This document shows positions 7,510 to 15,349 of a stretch of DNA of 33,128 nucleotides, piece by piece. The position numbers and the translations under genes were made by a program. Below the pieces are notes generated by a model. That model worked only from the letters and a program-made list of their open reading frames with translations, was not told where the DNA came from and made no database searches. Position 1 is the stretch's first letter. Each line of letters opens with the position of its first letter. This DNA comes from JAIDVZ01 sp964486285 (GTDB lineage Bacteria; Verrucomicrobiota; Verrucomicrobiia; Opitutales; JAIRKQ01): assembly GCA_964486285.1 (NCBI GenBank), contig CAZALH010000011.1, positions 1 to 33,128 on the forward strand, written 5' to 3'.

Positions 7510-7890
7510 TTAATCCTTTATAAGGGACAATGTAGATTGTATTGATCGCTCAAAGATCTTGTCTCCAATTTGTACTTTTATTCCCGCTATTAATTGGGGA
7601 TCATATGAAAAAGTTACGCGTAAATTACGACGAAATTTTTTCTCAAAGTGACATTTTAATTTTTGCATTTGTCCATCACTAAGATGTGCTGCAGCAGTGA
7701 TAAAAAGGTGTTCTTTAAGTTTTTCAGATTGGATCAAGTTGTAATACTCTTGCAGCACAATGAGTGTTTCTTGACTTCTAGGGAGCGATTTTAAGACAGC
7801 AGAAATCTTATCATCATCTAAAAGATGATCTGTATATGATATTTTTAGCAGTTGGGTTGCAAATTTGTGAATATGTGTACGTATCTTCAT
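7510..7890 (-). CDS. atpH: ATP synthase F1 delta subunit AtpH (short)
   Basis: A 126-residue protein, clearly shorter than the usual ~175-180. The C-terminal signature DPQLIAGIKVQIGDKIFERS is the conserved delta/OSCP end that joins the peripheral stalk. The N-terminal helical domain that caps the alpha subunits is only partly represented (KFATQLLKI...). It is last in the local atpB-atpE-atpF-atpH series, 8 bases after atpF. Normally atpA would follow; instead the convergent lpxD ends next to it. Confidence 0.85.
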   Translation of the reverse strand: MKIRTHIHKFATQLLKISYTDHLLDDDKISAVLKSLPRSQETLIVLQEYYNLIQSEKLKEHLFITAAAHLSDGQMQKLKCHFEKKFRRNLRVTFSYDPQLIAGIKVQIGDKIFERSIQSTLSLIKD

Positions 7891-7898
7891 ATTAATAT

Positions 7899-8438
7899 TT
7901 ACACTGCTTCAATTAACATTTCAACTGCCTTTTGCTGATAATCATGCTTTTCGGTATCCGTCAGTTCATGTGTCAGGACTTTTTCAACGGTTTGTACAAC
8001 AATATCTTTTAGGTCACCTTTTAGCTTACTAAACATAATATTTCGTTCATTTTCGATGTCTACATTAGCCTTAGAGATGATATTTTGGGCTAATTCTTTG
8101 CTTTCAATTTCCTGTCTTTGCATAATGTCTGCTGCAGCTTTTTGTGCAGTATGGACAATGCTTTCTGCTTCTACATTTGCTTTAGAGATGAGATCGGAAC
8201 GTTTTTGTTCGATATTATCCATCTCTTTTTTCATCTCTTCGCTATATTTTAGCCCATCTTGGATCTGTTGATTCCGTTTATCTATTATATCGATTACATT
8301 TTTGAACACAAAACGATATAACAAGTAAGTCACTAGCAAAAAATTTATTATTTGGAGAACCAATAATGGAACATTAATGCCAAACTTATCAAAAAGAATG
8401 ACCAAATTACTAGCCTCCATTCCAAAAATTAGATTCAT
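7899..8438 (-). CDS. atpF: ATP synthase F0 subunit b AtpF
   Basis: A 179-residue peripheral-stalk subunit. One N-terminal membrane helix lies at about residues 22-42 (NVPLLVLQIINFLLVTYLLY), followed by VFKNVIDIIDKRNQQIQDGL and a long charged coiled coil reaching the C-terminus. The start overlaps the end of atpE closely (1-base gap), suggesting translational coupling. A second ATG six codons later has GGA directly before it and is a possible alternative start. Confidence 0.93.
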   Translation of the reverse strand: MNLIFGMEASNLVILFDKFGINVPLLVLQIINFLLVTYLLYRFVFKNVIDIIDKRNQQIQDGLKYSEEMKKEMDNIEQKRSDLISKANVEAESIVHTAQKAAADIMQRQEIESKELAQNIISKANVDIENERNIMFSKLKGDLKDIVVQTVEKVLTHELTDTEKHDYQQKAVEMLIEAV

Positions 8439-8439
8439 A

Positions 8440-8658
8440 TTATGCTAAGAATAATACGTAAAAGGTTATTGCTTCTGCTAATGCCATTCCCAAGATTGAT
8501 TGTACTAATACCTTACCTGATGCACCAGGGTTCCTACCAACTGCTTCAACAGCTTTTGTTCCGATAAGTGCAACACCTAGTCCTGAAATGAAACATCCAA
8601 ATGTTTGTACCAATCCAGTTCCAATATTCCCTGTGAGTTCTGCTAATATATTAAACAT
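8440..8658 (-). CDS. atpE: ATP synthase F0 subunit c AtpE
   Basis: A 72-residue proteolipid forming the rotor ring. The start is the ATG at 8658, with AAAGGA 8-13 bases upstream. A longer frame back to 8739 overlaps atpB and is not used. Two membrane hairpin helices flank the polar loop AVGRNPGAS. The ion-binding carboxylate is Glu62 in GMALAEAITFY. The residue after Glu is Ala rather than Ser/Thr and the first helix lacks the Na+-type Gln, so proton coupling is expected. Confidence 0.96.
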   Translation of the reverse strand: MFNILAELTGNIGTGLVQTFGCFISGLGVALIGTKAVEAVGRNPGASGKVLVQSILGMALAEAITFYVLFLA

Positions 8659-8674
8659 ATAATTTTCCTTTTTG

Positions 8675-9589
8675 TTAAATGTTTTTTGAAATTTCTTCTT
8701 CCTCTTGATTACTAACGAGTCCAACGTATACAGAGACAAGTAGAGTAAATACTGAAGCTTGAATTATTCCAATGATAAGTTCAAGAAAATAAAAAGGTAA
8801 AGGAATAAGATAGGTTAAATATCTTACAATTGAACACTGATGAATTGTTTCAACAAAACCACTCATATGATGTAGCAAATTTTCTCCACCAAAAACATTA
8901 CCGTACAACCTAAACGATAATGATACTACACGGAATAAGATAGATAAACATTCTATAAACCCTACTGCAAAAAATATAAAAAACAGCAATGAATACATTA
9001 GTTTACTCATGTCTCTTTTATTGGCTTTATTGCCGAATACTTCATGATAAAGTGCATGTATTCCAACATATTTTATTATGAAATATGCCCATATAAATAA
9101 AGACAATAAAGCTAGTGCTAATGTTGTATTTAGATCAGAATTTGTCGGTCGAATAAAAAATTTAGCTTCACCATCACTTATCCATGCTATTGACCCTACG
9201 CCTGGTAAAAGCCCACTCCAATTATGTAATAAAATGAAAACAAAATAACCTAGTAGTATAGGAAATATATGCTTAAAAACCTTTTGCCCGACAATTGGTT
9301 CAATCAACGATCTTAATGTAGTAATTATGCTTTCGATTATCGCTTGTCCATGAGATGGAACCATACTAACACCATCTCGTAAAAGAAATTTTGAAAGCAA
9401 AATAATGAGTAAAGATATTAATGCTCCCGTCAAAATTGTATTATTGATGTCACATCCTGCAAATGAGAATACTCTTTCACCAGCCGTTGTAATTGCTCCT
9501 TCATTAGCATATGCTATACTAGGTAATATCGATAAACCTGATATTACTATAGTATAAAATAACCCTACTAAGACGCTTTTATATCTCAC
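8675..9589 (-). CDS. atpB: ATP synthase F0 subunit a AtpB
   Basis: A 304-residue membrane protein forming the proton half-channels. It starts with a signal-like segment ending SIAYANE (about residue 30), followed by 5-6 membrane helices. The essential Arg227 is in VSLSFRLYGNVFGGE. The C-terminal helix pair LELIIGIIQASVFTLLVSVY is typical, and the tail is acidic (EEEEISKNI). It is the first gene of the local atp series; no atpI is seen upstream, where the dus gene ends 57 bases away on the same strand. Confidence 0.96.
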   Translation of the reverse strand: MRYKSVLVGLFYTIVISGLSILPSIAYANEGAITTAGERVFSFAGCDINNTILTGALISLLIILLSKFLLRDGVSMVPSHGQAIIESIITTLRSLIEPIVGQKVFKHIFPILLGYFVFILLHNWSGLLPGVGSIAWISDGEAKFFIRPTNSDLNTTLALALLSLFIWAYFIIKYVGIHALYHEVFGNKANKRDMSKLMYSLLFFIFFAVGFIECLSILFRVVSLSFRLYGNVFGGENLLHHMSGFVETIHQCSIVRYLTYLIPLPFYFLELIIGIIQASVFTLLVSVYVGLVSNQEEEEISKNI

Positions 9590-9646
9590 TATATAGTATA
9601 AAGGTAAATATCTAATTTTAATAAGTCAATAAAAAGTGTAATACTA

Positions 9647-10663
9647 TTATTCACAATTTGGCCTGGCTAAAACATTAAAATATGGATTTTCGTGAAACAT
9701 TTCTTGGTTTTTTGAGTGTATAAAAAGGTTTATTGTTTTTAGCATTTCAGATTTTGTATTTGATCTACGCATATGATACAGAAACTCACCATGATCATCG
9801 ATACATTGGCCAATAAAATTAAGATATTTTTTTATGGAGCATATTTGTTGCTTCTCATTTGGAATAGAACATTCAACTATGTTCATTAGTTTATAAATAT
9901 ATTGCTCTATGTCTTTTAATTTAATCAATGGATATTGTTTATTTTCTATTAAGCTATTGATTTGATGAAAGATATATGGATTGCGTATTGCTGCGCGACC
10001 TATCATTACTCCATCACACTTTGTATCTAAAAAAATTTTATATGCTTGTTTTGCAGTATCAATATTCCCATTGGCTAGTACGGAACAGTGTAATATTTGT
10101 TTTGCTTGTTTAATATAATTATAATTTATTGGTTCCCGATAGAGTCCTTTAACAGTGCGAGCATGTATAGTAACATTAGCTAGTTCGTATTTATCTAAAA
10201 TTTTTAGTATTACATTGTAATTAGAGTCATCTGAAAATCCAACCCGAATTTTTGATGAAATTGGTAAAGTAATATTTTCTTTTAAAGAGGAAATAATTTT
10301 TTCTATAGTATATGGTTCATTTAATAATGCTCCACCTGATCCTTTTTTATATATTTTAGGCATTGGACATCCAAAGTTTAGATCAATACCAGATATATTA
10401 TACTGCTGTAGTGATTTAGCGACATTAACGAATGCTTTGGGCTCACGTCCAAGAAGTTGAATGAATAATGGGCGTTTACTTTTCCTATTATTTATAATGT
10501 CATATATATTATTATCAATTTTAGAAGTTGAATGTACTCGCAAGAATTCACTGATGTAAAAATCTGGTTCTCCGTACTCTGTAAATATGTTACAAAATTG
10601 ACGATTAGTAATATCTCGCATGGGAGCCAATGCAGTAAGAAATTTTTTTCGTGAAATGGTCAT
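9647..10663 (-). CDS. dus: tRNA-dihydrouridine synthase
   Basis: A 338-residue flavoenzyme reducing uridines in the tRNA D-loop. It is a TIM barrel with APMRDITNRQFCNIF, GIDLNFGCPMPKIYKKGSGG (catalytic Cys99), ISSKIRVGF, VTIHARTVKG and DGVMIGRAAIRNPYIF (FMN phosphate site). A smaller C-terminal helical domain contains KKYLNFIG. The length is usual for DusA/B-type enzymes, but the subclass and target position cannot be decided here. It lies upstream of atpB in the same direction, 57 bases apart. Confidence 0.92.
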   Translation of the reverse strand: MTISRKKFLTALAPMRDITNRQFCNIFTEYGEPDFYISEFLRVHSTSKIDNNIYDIINNRKSKRPLFIQLLGREPKAFVNVAKSLQQYNISGIDLNFGCPMPKIYKKGSGGALLNEPYTIEKIISSLKENITLPISSKIRVGFSDDSNYNVILKILDKYELANVTIHARTVKGLYREPINYNYIKQAKQILHCSVLANGNIDTAKQAYKIFLDTKCDGVMIGRAAIRNPYIFHQINSLIENKQYPLIKLKDIEQYIYKLMNIVECSIPNEKQQICSIKKYLNFIGQCIDDHGEFLYHMRRSNTKSEMLKTINLFIHSKNQEMFHENPYFNVLARPNCE

Positions 10664-10706
10664 TGAAAATTCTTGAAAAGTTTTCTGGTTAAAATGTTAT
10701 TGAAGT

Positions 10707-11219
10707 ATGTTTAGGATGTTGTTTTCCCTTATTTTTTATTGTATTGTACCGTGTGTATTACAATGTTCACCGTACAACAATAAAATTCATAAACAAACAA
10801 CTAATAGTATCAAGATTGTTAATGTAATTGTTGAACATTATTCTCATGAAGATTTTCAGCGTATTGCTGAATACTTTAATGGTGGGCATGAACATTATGG
10901 TCATAGGTGTATTGTTCGAACAGACCCTGATGTACGAACTGGGGAATATTTTATTGTAAATTTTAGTAAACCTTTGGTGGATTTACCTAATGATTTAACC
11001 GTTAACATTTACCTAATGATAGGTAAATCGTTAAATTACGAAAAATATTCTTTTCAATTACCTAATAAACGCCCTAATTTTGTGTCAGACGTTTATTTAG
11101 GAATTACATCAAAATGTATTGATTTAGCAAAAGTAAATGCTTGGAAGATAGAAGTAATAAATACTCAAGGAGAAATTATAACCCTTCATAAGAGTTTTAT
11201 GTGGCCCTCGGAATATTGA
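10707..11219 (+). CDS. Unknown exported protein
   Basis: A 170-residue protein. Residues 1-20 are hydrophobic (LFSLIFYCIVPCVLQC) and look like a signal peptide; the VLQC end is not a good lipobox. The mature part has a regular, probably beta-rich character: NVIVEHYSHEDFQRIAEYFN, a Gly/His-rich GGHEHYGHRCIVRTDPDVR and a Trp-containing C-terminus. It reads like a conserved lineage-specific domain. I do not recognise a family. The gene is divergent from dus (43 bases) and convergent with clpC (6 bases). Confidence 0.7.
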   Translation: MFRMLFSLIFYCIVPCVLQCSPYNNKIHKQTTNSIKIVNVIVEHYSHEDFQRIAEYFNGGHEHYGHRCIVRTDPDVRTGEYFIVNFSKPLVDLPNDLTVNIYLMIGKSLNYEKYSFQLPNKRPNFVSDVYLGITSKCIDLAKVNAWKIEVINTQGEIITLHKSFMWPSEY

Positions 11220-11225
11220 TAAGCC

Positions 11226-13820
11226 TCAAGGTTTTGCTTCCAATTCGTTTTGTGAAGATTGATCGATGTTTTCTTTTACTTGTGCTGACTCTGAAAGGTT
11301 ATTATCTTCCTCACTATTTTGTTGTTTATTGTTTCTAACTTTGAAGAGTAGCGTATCAGGATGTTTGTCATCGGATGTGATTAATATACTTGATTTGCTA
11401 TTAAATTCCCCACGAAGAATATCATCAGCTAATGGATCTTCTACATATTTTTCAATTGCACGATTTAAAGGCCTAGCTCCAAATTTTTTGTCATAACCTT
11501 TTTTTATTAAAAATTCTTTAGCTTTGTCTGAGAATTTTAATGTAATTTCGTGTTCTAATGCTCGTGTTGACACCTTCTTTAATTCAATTTCTACGATCTT
11601 TTTTAAAGAGTCATGACCTAGTTGTTTAAAAACTAAGATATCGGTTAAGCGATTCATAAACTCTGGCTTAAAAGTATGTTTTGCTTCATCGATTACTTGT
11701 TCTTTAATTTTTGTGAAGTTTTTCTCTGTTGAGCGGTGAAATCCTAATGTAATATCGCGTTGCATAATTTCAGCGCCTATGTTGCTTGTCATTATTAGAA
11801 TAGTATTTTTAAAATCTACTTTACGCCCTAAACTATCAGTTAAACACCCATCTTCTAGTACCTGTAGTAAGATCTGAATGACATCTGGGTGTGCTTTTTC
11901 AATTTCATCAAATAATACTACAGAATATGGTTTGCGCCGAATCAGTTCTGTTAATTGCCCACCTTCATCATGTCCGATATAACCTGGAGGAGATCCAACA
12001 ATGCGTGATACAGTATGTTTTTCCATATATTCTGACATGTCGATTTTTACTAGAGCTTCTTTATTGCCGAACAATTGTTCAGCTAATACTTTAGCTAGAT
12101 GTGTTTTCCCAACACCTGTTGGTCCCAAAAACATAAATGAACCAGTTGGTTTATTAGGATCTTTTAAATCTGCACGTGCTCGTCGAATTGCGCGTGAAAC
12201 TGCATATACTGCATCATCTTGCCCAATGATATTTTGTCGCAATGTATCATCAAGATGTAATAATCTTTCAGATTCTTTTTTTTCTATACTTGATAGAGGA
12301 ATTCCGGTCCAATTAGAAATTACTTCCCTTATAGTAGTTGCATTAACAGTAGCAGTTTTATTTGGCAATGTGTCACGCCATTTTTGTATAAGATTATCAC
12401 GTTCAGTTGTTAAAACTTTTTCTTTGTCTCGTAATTTTGCTGCTTCTTCGAACTTTTGATCACTAATTGCCTGCTCTTTATCCTTTAAAATATGATTTAT
12501 TTGATCACTGATTTTTTGAATTTTTGGTGGACGTACTATAGTATGTAAGCGTGTACGTGCACCAGCTTCATCTAATAAATCTATTGCTTTATCTGGTAAA
12601 AATCTGTCTTGTATGTATCGTGCAGATAATTTAACCGCTGTTTCTATGGCATCATCTGTGTAAGTTACATTATGATATTTTTCATAATTTTCTTTTATGC
12701 CATTTAATATTGCGATTGATTCCTGTATGCTTGGAGGGTCGACTTTTACTGGTTGGAATCGTCTTTCCAAAGCGCTGTCACGTTCAATATATTTACGATA
12801 CTCATCTAGAGTTGTTGCTCCGATACACTGAATTTCTCCACGTGACAGTGCTGGTTTTAGTATATTTGACGCATCCATTGAACCTTCAGAAGAGCCAGCA
12901 CCGACGATGGTGTGAAATTCATCAAGGAATAAAATTACATTTTTGGCGCGTGCGATATCATCAATTATTGCTTTTAACCGCTCTTCAAATTGCCCACGAT
13001 ATTTTGTTCCAGCTAAGATAAGTGCCATATCTAAAGAAATGACACGTTTGTTTAATAACGGTAATGGAACATTGCCAGAAGCTATTGATTGTGCTAGTCC
13101 CTCTATTATTGCAGTTTTACCTACTCCGGCTTCTCCAACTAATGCTGGATTATTTTTTGTTCTTCTGCATAAAATTTGAATTACTCGTTCAATTTCTTTA
13201 TCTCGTCCAATGATTGGATCCAACCCACCATCACGAGCAATAGCAGTTAAATCACGTCCAAAAGCACGTAAGGCAGGAGTTTTTATTTCATTAGTTTGAT
13301 GTGAATTTATTTTTACATTTACTGGTTCATCATCATCATCATCATCGTCATCATCTATGAAATTTGGGTCTAGTGCAGCCAAGATTGCCTGTCTGCAATT
13401 CGCGATAGTTACGTTATATTTCTTTAATACTTTAGAAGCAAAACTTTCTTCTGTACGAATTAATCCTAGGAGAATATGTTCAGTGCCAATGTACGGATGT
13501 TGTAAAATGTTTGCTTCTTTGGCAGATGATAGTAATGCCTGTTGGACACGAGGAGTTAATTCAATCGTTTGATTATTTGATTGTTCTGAATTAGATTGTT
13601 TACTGTTTGCGGTTATTTGATTTTCAAGTTCTTGATTTAATTCTGCGATATCAACGTTAAGGGATTTTAATATTGTTACTGCAATACATTGTGGCAGCTT
13701 CAGTAAAGCTAGTAAGATATGTTCTGTACAAATAAAATTTTGCTTAAATTGTTCTGCAACTTGCTTAGCTATTATTAATACTTGTTGCGCTCGTGGTGTT
13801 AGGTTTAACATTGAATCCAT
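11226..13820 (-). CDS. clpC: ATP-dependent Clp protease ATPase subunit ClpC
   Basis: An 864-residue AAA+ unfoldase that feeds ClpP. I start at the ATG at 13820, which has AAAGGA about 7-12 bases upstream and gives MDSMLNLTPRAQ. A longer frame to 13964 would add 48 hydrophobic residues absent from the family. Two Clp-N repeats (CTEHILLALL, GTEHILLGLI) are followed by a run of nine Asp (156-164). The first AAA domain has GEAGVGKTA (229-237) and FLDEFHT. A UVR-type segment, QKFEEAAKLRDKEKVL (455-470), marks ClpC rather than ClpA/ClpB. The second AAA domain has GPTGVGKTH (566-574) and LFDEIEKAH, and a polar acidic tail follows. No clpP is nearby. Confidence 0.95.
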   Translation of the reverse strand: MDSMLNLTPRAQQVLIIAKQVAEQFKQNFICTEHILLALLKLPQCIAVTILKSLNVDIAELNQELENQITANSKQSNSEQSNNQTIELTPRVQQALLSSAKEANILQHPYIGTEHILLGLIRTEESFASKVLKKYNVTIANCRQAILAALDPNFIDDDDDDDDDEPVNVKINSHQTNEIKTPALRAFGRDLTAIARDGGLDPIIGRDKEIERVIQILCRRTKNNPALVGEAGVGKTAIIEGLAQSIASGNVPLPLLNKRVISLDMALILAGTKYRGQFEERLKAIIDDIARAKNVILFLDEFHTIVGAGSSEGSMDASNILKPALSRGEIQCIGATTLDEYRKYIERDSALERRFQPVKVDPPSIQESIAILNGIKENYEKYHNVTYTDDAIETAVKLSARYIQDRFLPDKAIDLLDEAGARTRLHTIVRPPKIQKISDQINHILKDKEQAISDQKFEEAAKLRDKEKVLTTERDNLIQKWRDTLPNKTATVNATTIREVISNWTGIPLSSIEKKESERLLHLDDTLRQNIIGQDDAVYAVSRAIRRARADLKDPNKPTGSFMFLGPTGVGKTHLAKVLAEQLFGNKEALVKIDMSEYMEKHTVSRIVGSPPGYIGHDEGGQLTELIRRKPYSVVLFDEIEKAHPDVIQILLQVLEDGCLTDSLGRKVDFKNTILIMTSNIGAEIMQRDITLGFHRSTEKNFTKIKEQVIDEAKHTFKPEFMNRLTDILVFKQLGHDSLKKIVEIELKKVSTRALEHEITLKFSDKAKEFLIKKGYDKKFGARPLNRAIEKYVEDPLADDILRGEFNSKSSILITSDDKHPDTLLFKVRNNKQQNSEEDNNLSESAQVKENIDQSSQNELEAKP
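13329..13355. repeat. Trinucleotide repeat encoding poly-Asp in clpC
   Basis: Nine consecutive Asp codons; six are an uninterrupted ATC run on the plus strand (GAT on the coding strand) at 13329-13346, then one GAC and two GAT. Such runs can change length by slippage without a frameshift. The run lies in the linker between the Clp-N domains and the first AAA module. Confidence 0.8.
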
Positions 13821-13995
13821 TACAGTTCCTTTATCGCAATGTTGATTGAGAATAAATAAAATGCGAGCTAATATTTTATATTTCAATATAAAATTAAAAA
13901 TGTCAGTAAAATAACTTACTGCTGTGATTTTTTGAATACATTCTTGACAATGTTTTATATTCAACTTTTTCTATGATAATTAGCAATAATGAATT

Positions 13996-14256
13996 ATGGC
14001 GTTAAAGATTAGATTACAAAGACAAGGACATCGTAATTGTCCGGTGTATAAGATAGTTGTCGCTGAAAGTGCATGCCGCCGCGATGGAAAATATGTAGAA
14101 GCGCTTGGGAATTATGACCCTCAAGCAAGGGGCAATGCCAGTGAATTAATACTTAAGATTGATCGTGCTGAATATTGGTTAAGTGTTGGTGCACAACCTA
14201 CAGATACCGTAAAATCATTAATTAAACGTGCGAGAAAAGCAGCTGCAAGTGCGTAA
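13996..14256 (+). CDS. rpsP: 30S ribosomal protein S16
   Basis: An 86-residue bS16. The N-terminus MALKIRLQRQGHRNCPVYKI and EALGNYDP, YWLSVGAQPTDTVKSLIKRA match the family; the length is normal and the tail is Ala-rich. It is the first gene of a plus-strand cluster with trmD and rplS. The usual rimM between rpsP and trmD is absent: trmD starts 8 bases after the stop. It is divergent from clpC with a 175-base shared upstream region. Confidence 0.97.
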   Translation: MALKIRLQRQGHRNCPVYKIVVAESACRRDGKYVEALGNYDPQARGNASELILKIDRAEYWLSVGAQPTDTVKSLIKRARKAAASA

Positions 14257-14264
14257 CTTTTTTT

Positions 14265-14963
14265 ATGGTTTGTAAAATTCAATTTGATTGTTTATCTCTC
14301 TTCCCTGAAATGTTGGATGGTTTTATTTCGTCGAGCATCATTGGCCGTGCTAGAAAGGCTGGAATTATCGGTGTGTCTTTATACAATATTCGAGATTGGG
14401 CAGATGATAAACATCATATTACAGATGATTCTCCCTTTGGAGGGGGAGCGGGGATGGTTATGCGTCCTGAACCAATATTAGCTGCTATTAATGCCGTAAA
14501 AAAAAGTGATTCTAAGGTTGTTTATTTATGCCCTGATGGAGAGTTATTGAATAATTGTATCGTTCGTGAACTTGCAACTGAAAAACATTTAATCTTACTA
14601 TCTGGTCATTACGAAGGAATTGACCAAAGAATTAGAGATTCTGTAGTAGATCGAGAGATATCGATAGGAGACTACGTGCTTACCAATGGTGTTTTAGCTT
14701 CCGCTATTTTGATTGATGCTTTATCTCGATATATCCCAGGTGTGCTAGGGTGTGAAGAATCTTTAGAACAAGATAGTTTTAGTGATGGTTTGCTGACGTT
14801 TCCACAATATACTCGTCCAGCAAATTTTTTAAATATGAAGGTGCCCGAAGTTCTGTTATCGGGGAATCATCAATTGATAGATGCTTGGAGGAAGGAGAAA
14901 CGATTAGAACGAACTATGAAGAGACGTCCAGATCTTTTGAAAAAGGAGAATTTAAAAAAATGA
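14265..14963 (+). CDS. trmD: tRNA (guanine37-N1)-methyltransferase
   Basis: A 232-residue SPOUT-class enzyme that methylates G37 in tRNAs and prevents +1 frameshifting. Motifs: FDCLSLFPEML, DDSPFGGGAGMVMRPEP, VYLCPDGELL, the knot region LLSGHYEGIDQRI and SIGDYVLTNGVLA, and the C-terminal FPQYTRPA. Its stop overlaps the rplS start (ATGA). The length is normal. Confidence 0.97.
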   Translation: MVCKIQFDCLSLFPEMLDGFISSSIIGRARKAGIIGVSLYNIRDWADDKHHITDDSPFGGGAGMVMRPEPILAAINAVKKSDSKVVYLCPDGELLNNCIVRELATEKHLILLSGHYEGIDQRIRDSVVDREISIGDYVLTNGVLASAILIDALSRYIPGVLGCEESLEQDSFSDGLLTFPQYTRPANFLNMKVPEVLLSGNHQLIDAWRKEKRLERTMKRRPDLLKKENLKK

Positions 14964-15328
14964 GCCAAGAAATTATAGAATTAGTTACCAAAGAGCAAGT
15001 TAAACCAGAGAGACGTGTTTTTAAGGTAGGAGATGGTGTGGTTGTACATACAATTGTACGTGATGGTGAAAAAGAGAGAATACAATTATTTTCTGGTATC
15101 GTTATTGCACGCCATGGGTCAGGTATTCATGAAACATTTACCGTTCGTCGTGTGTCTGCTGGCGAAGGTGTAGAACGTGTCTTTAACGTAAATTCTCCAT
15201 TTATTGCGAAAATTGAAGTTGAGCGTGAAAGTATTCCAATGCGTGCCAAACTGTATTACATGCGTAATCGCGTCGGTAAAAGTGCTATGCAAGTTAAAGA
15301 AAAACGTTTAGCGGACAGCAAAAAATAA
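14960..15328 (+). CDS. rplS: 50S ribosomal protein L19
   Basis: A 122-residue bL19. The start is the ATG at 14960, with AAAAGGAG 11-18 bases upstream and a 4-base overlap with trmD. An upstream TTG-started extension inside trmD is rejected. Conserved FKVGDGVVVH, RIQLFSGIVIAR, FTVRRVSAGEGVERVF and AKLYYMRNRVGKSA are present. It has a Lys-rich C-terminus. Confidence 0.97.
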   Translation: MSQEIIELVTKEQVKPERRVFKVGDGVVVHTIVRDGEKERIQLFSGIVIARHGSGIHETFTVRRVSAGEGVERVFNVNSPFIAKIEVERESIPMRAKLYYMRNRVGKSAMQVKEKRLADSKK

Positions 15329-15349
15329 ATTATTTTTTAAGTGATTAAA

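Noticed and set aside
8659..8739. 27-residue N-terminal extension of AtpE
   Set aside because: It overlaps the end of atpB, and the ATG at 8658 has its own AAAGGA and the correct family length.
11891..13572. Several 67-152-codon plus-strand frames inside clpC
   Set aside because: They lie wholly antisense to a fully conserved gene and have no recognisable motifs.
13821..13964. 48-residue N-terminal extension of ClpC
   Set aside because: It is hydrophobic and not part of the family, and a good Shine-Dalgarno precedes the downstream ATG at 13820.
14885..14959. TTG-started extension of L19 into trmD
   Set aside because: It is charged sequence out of frame within trmD; the ATGA overlap start with an AAAAGGAG site fits the family.
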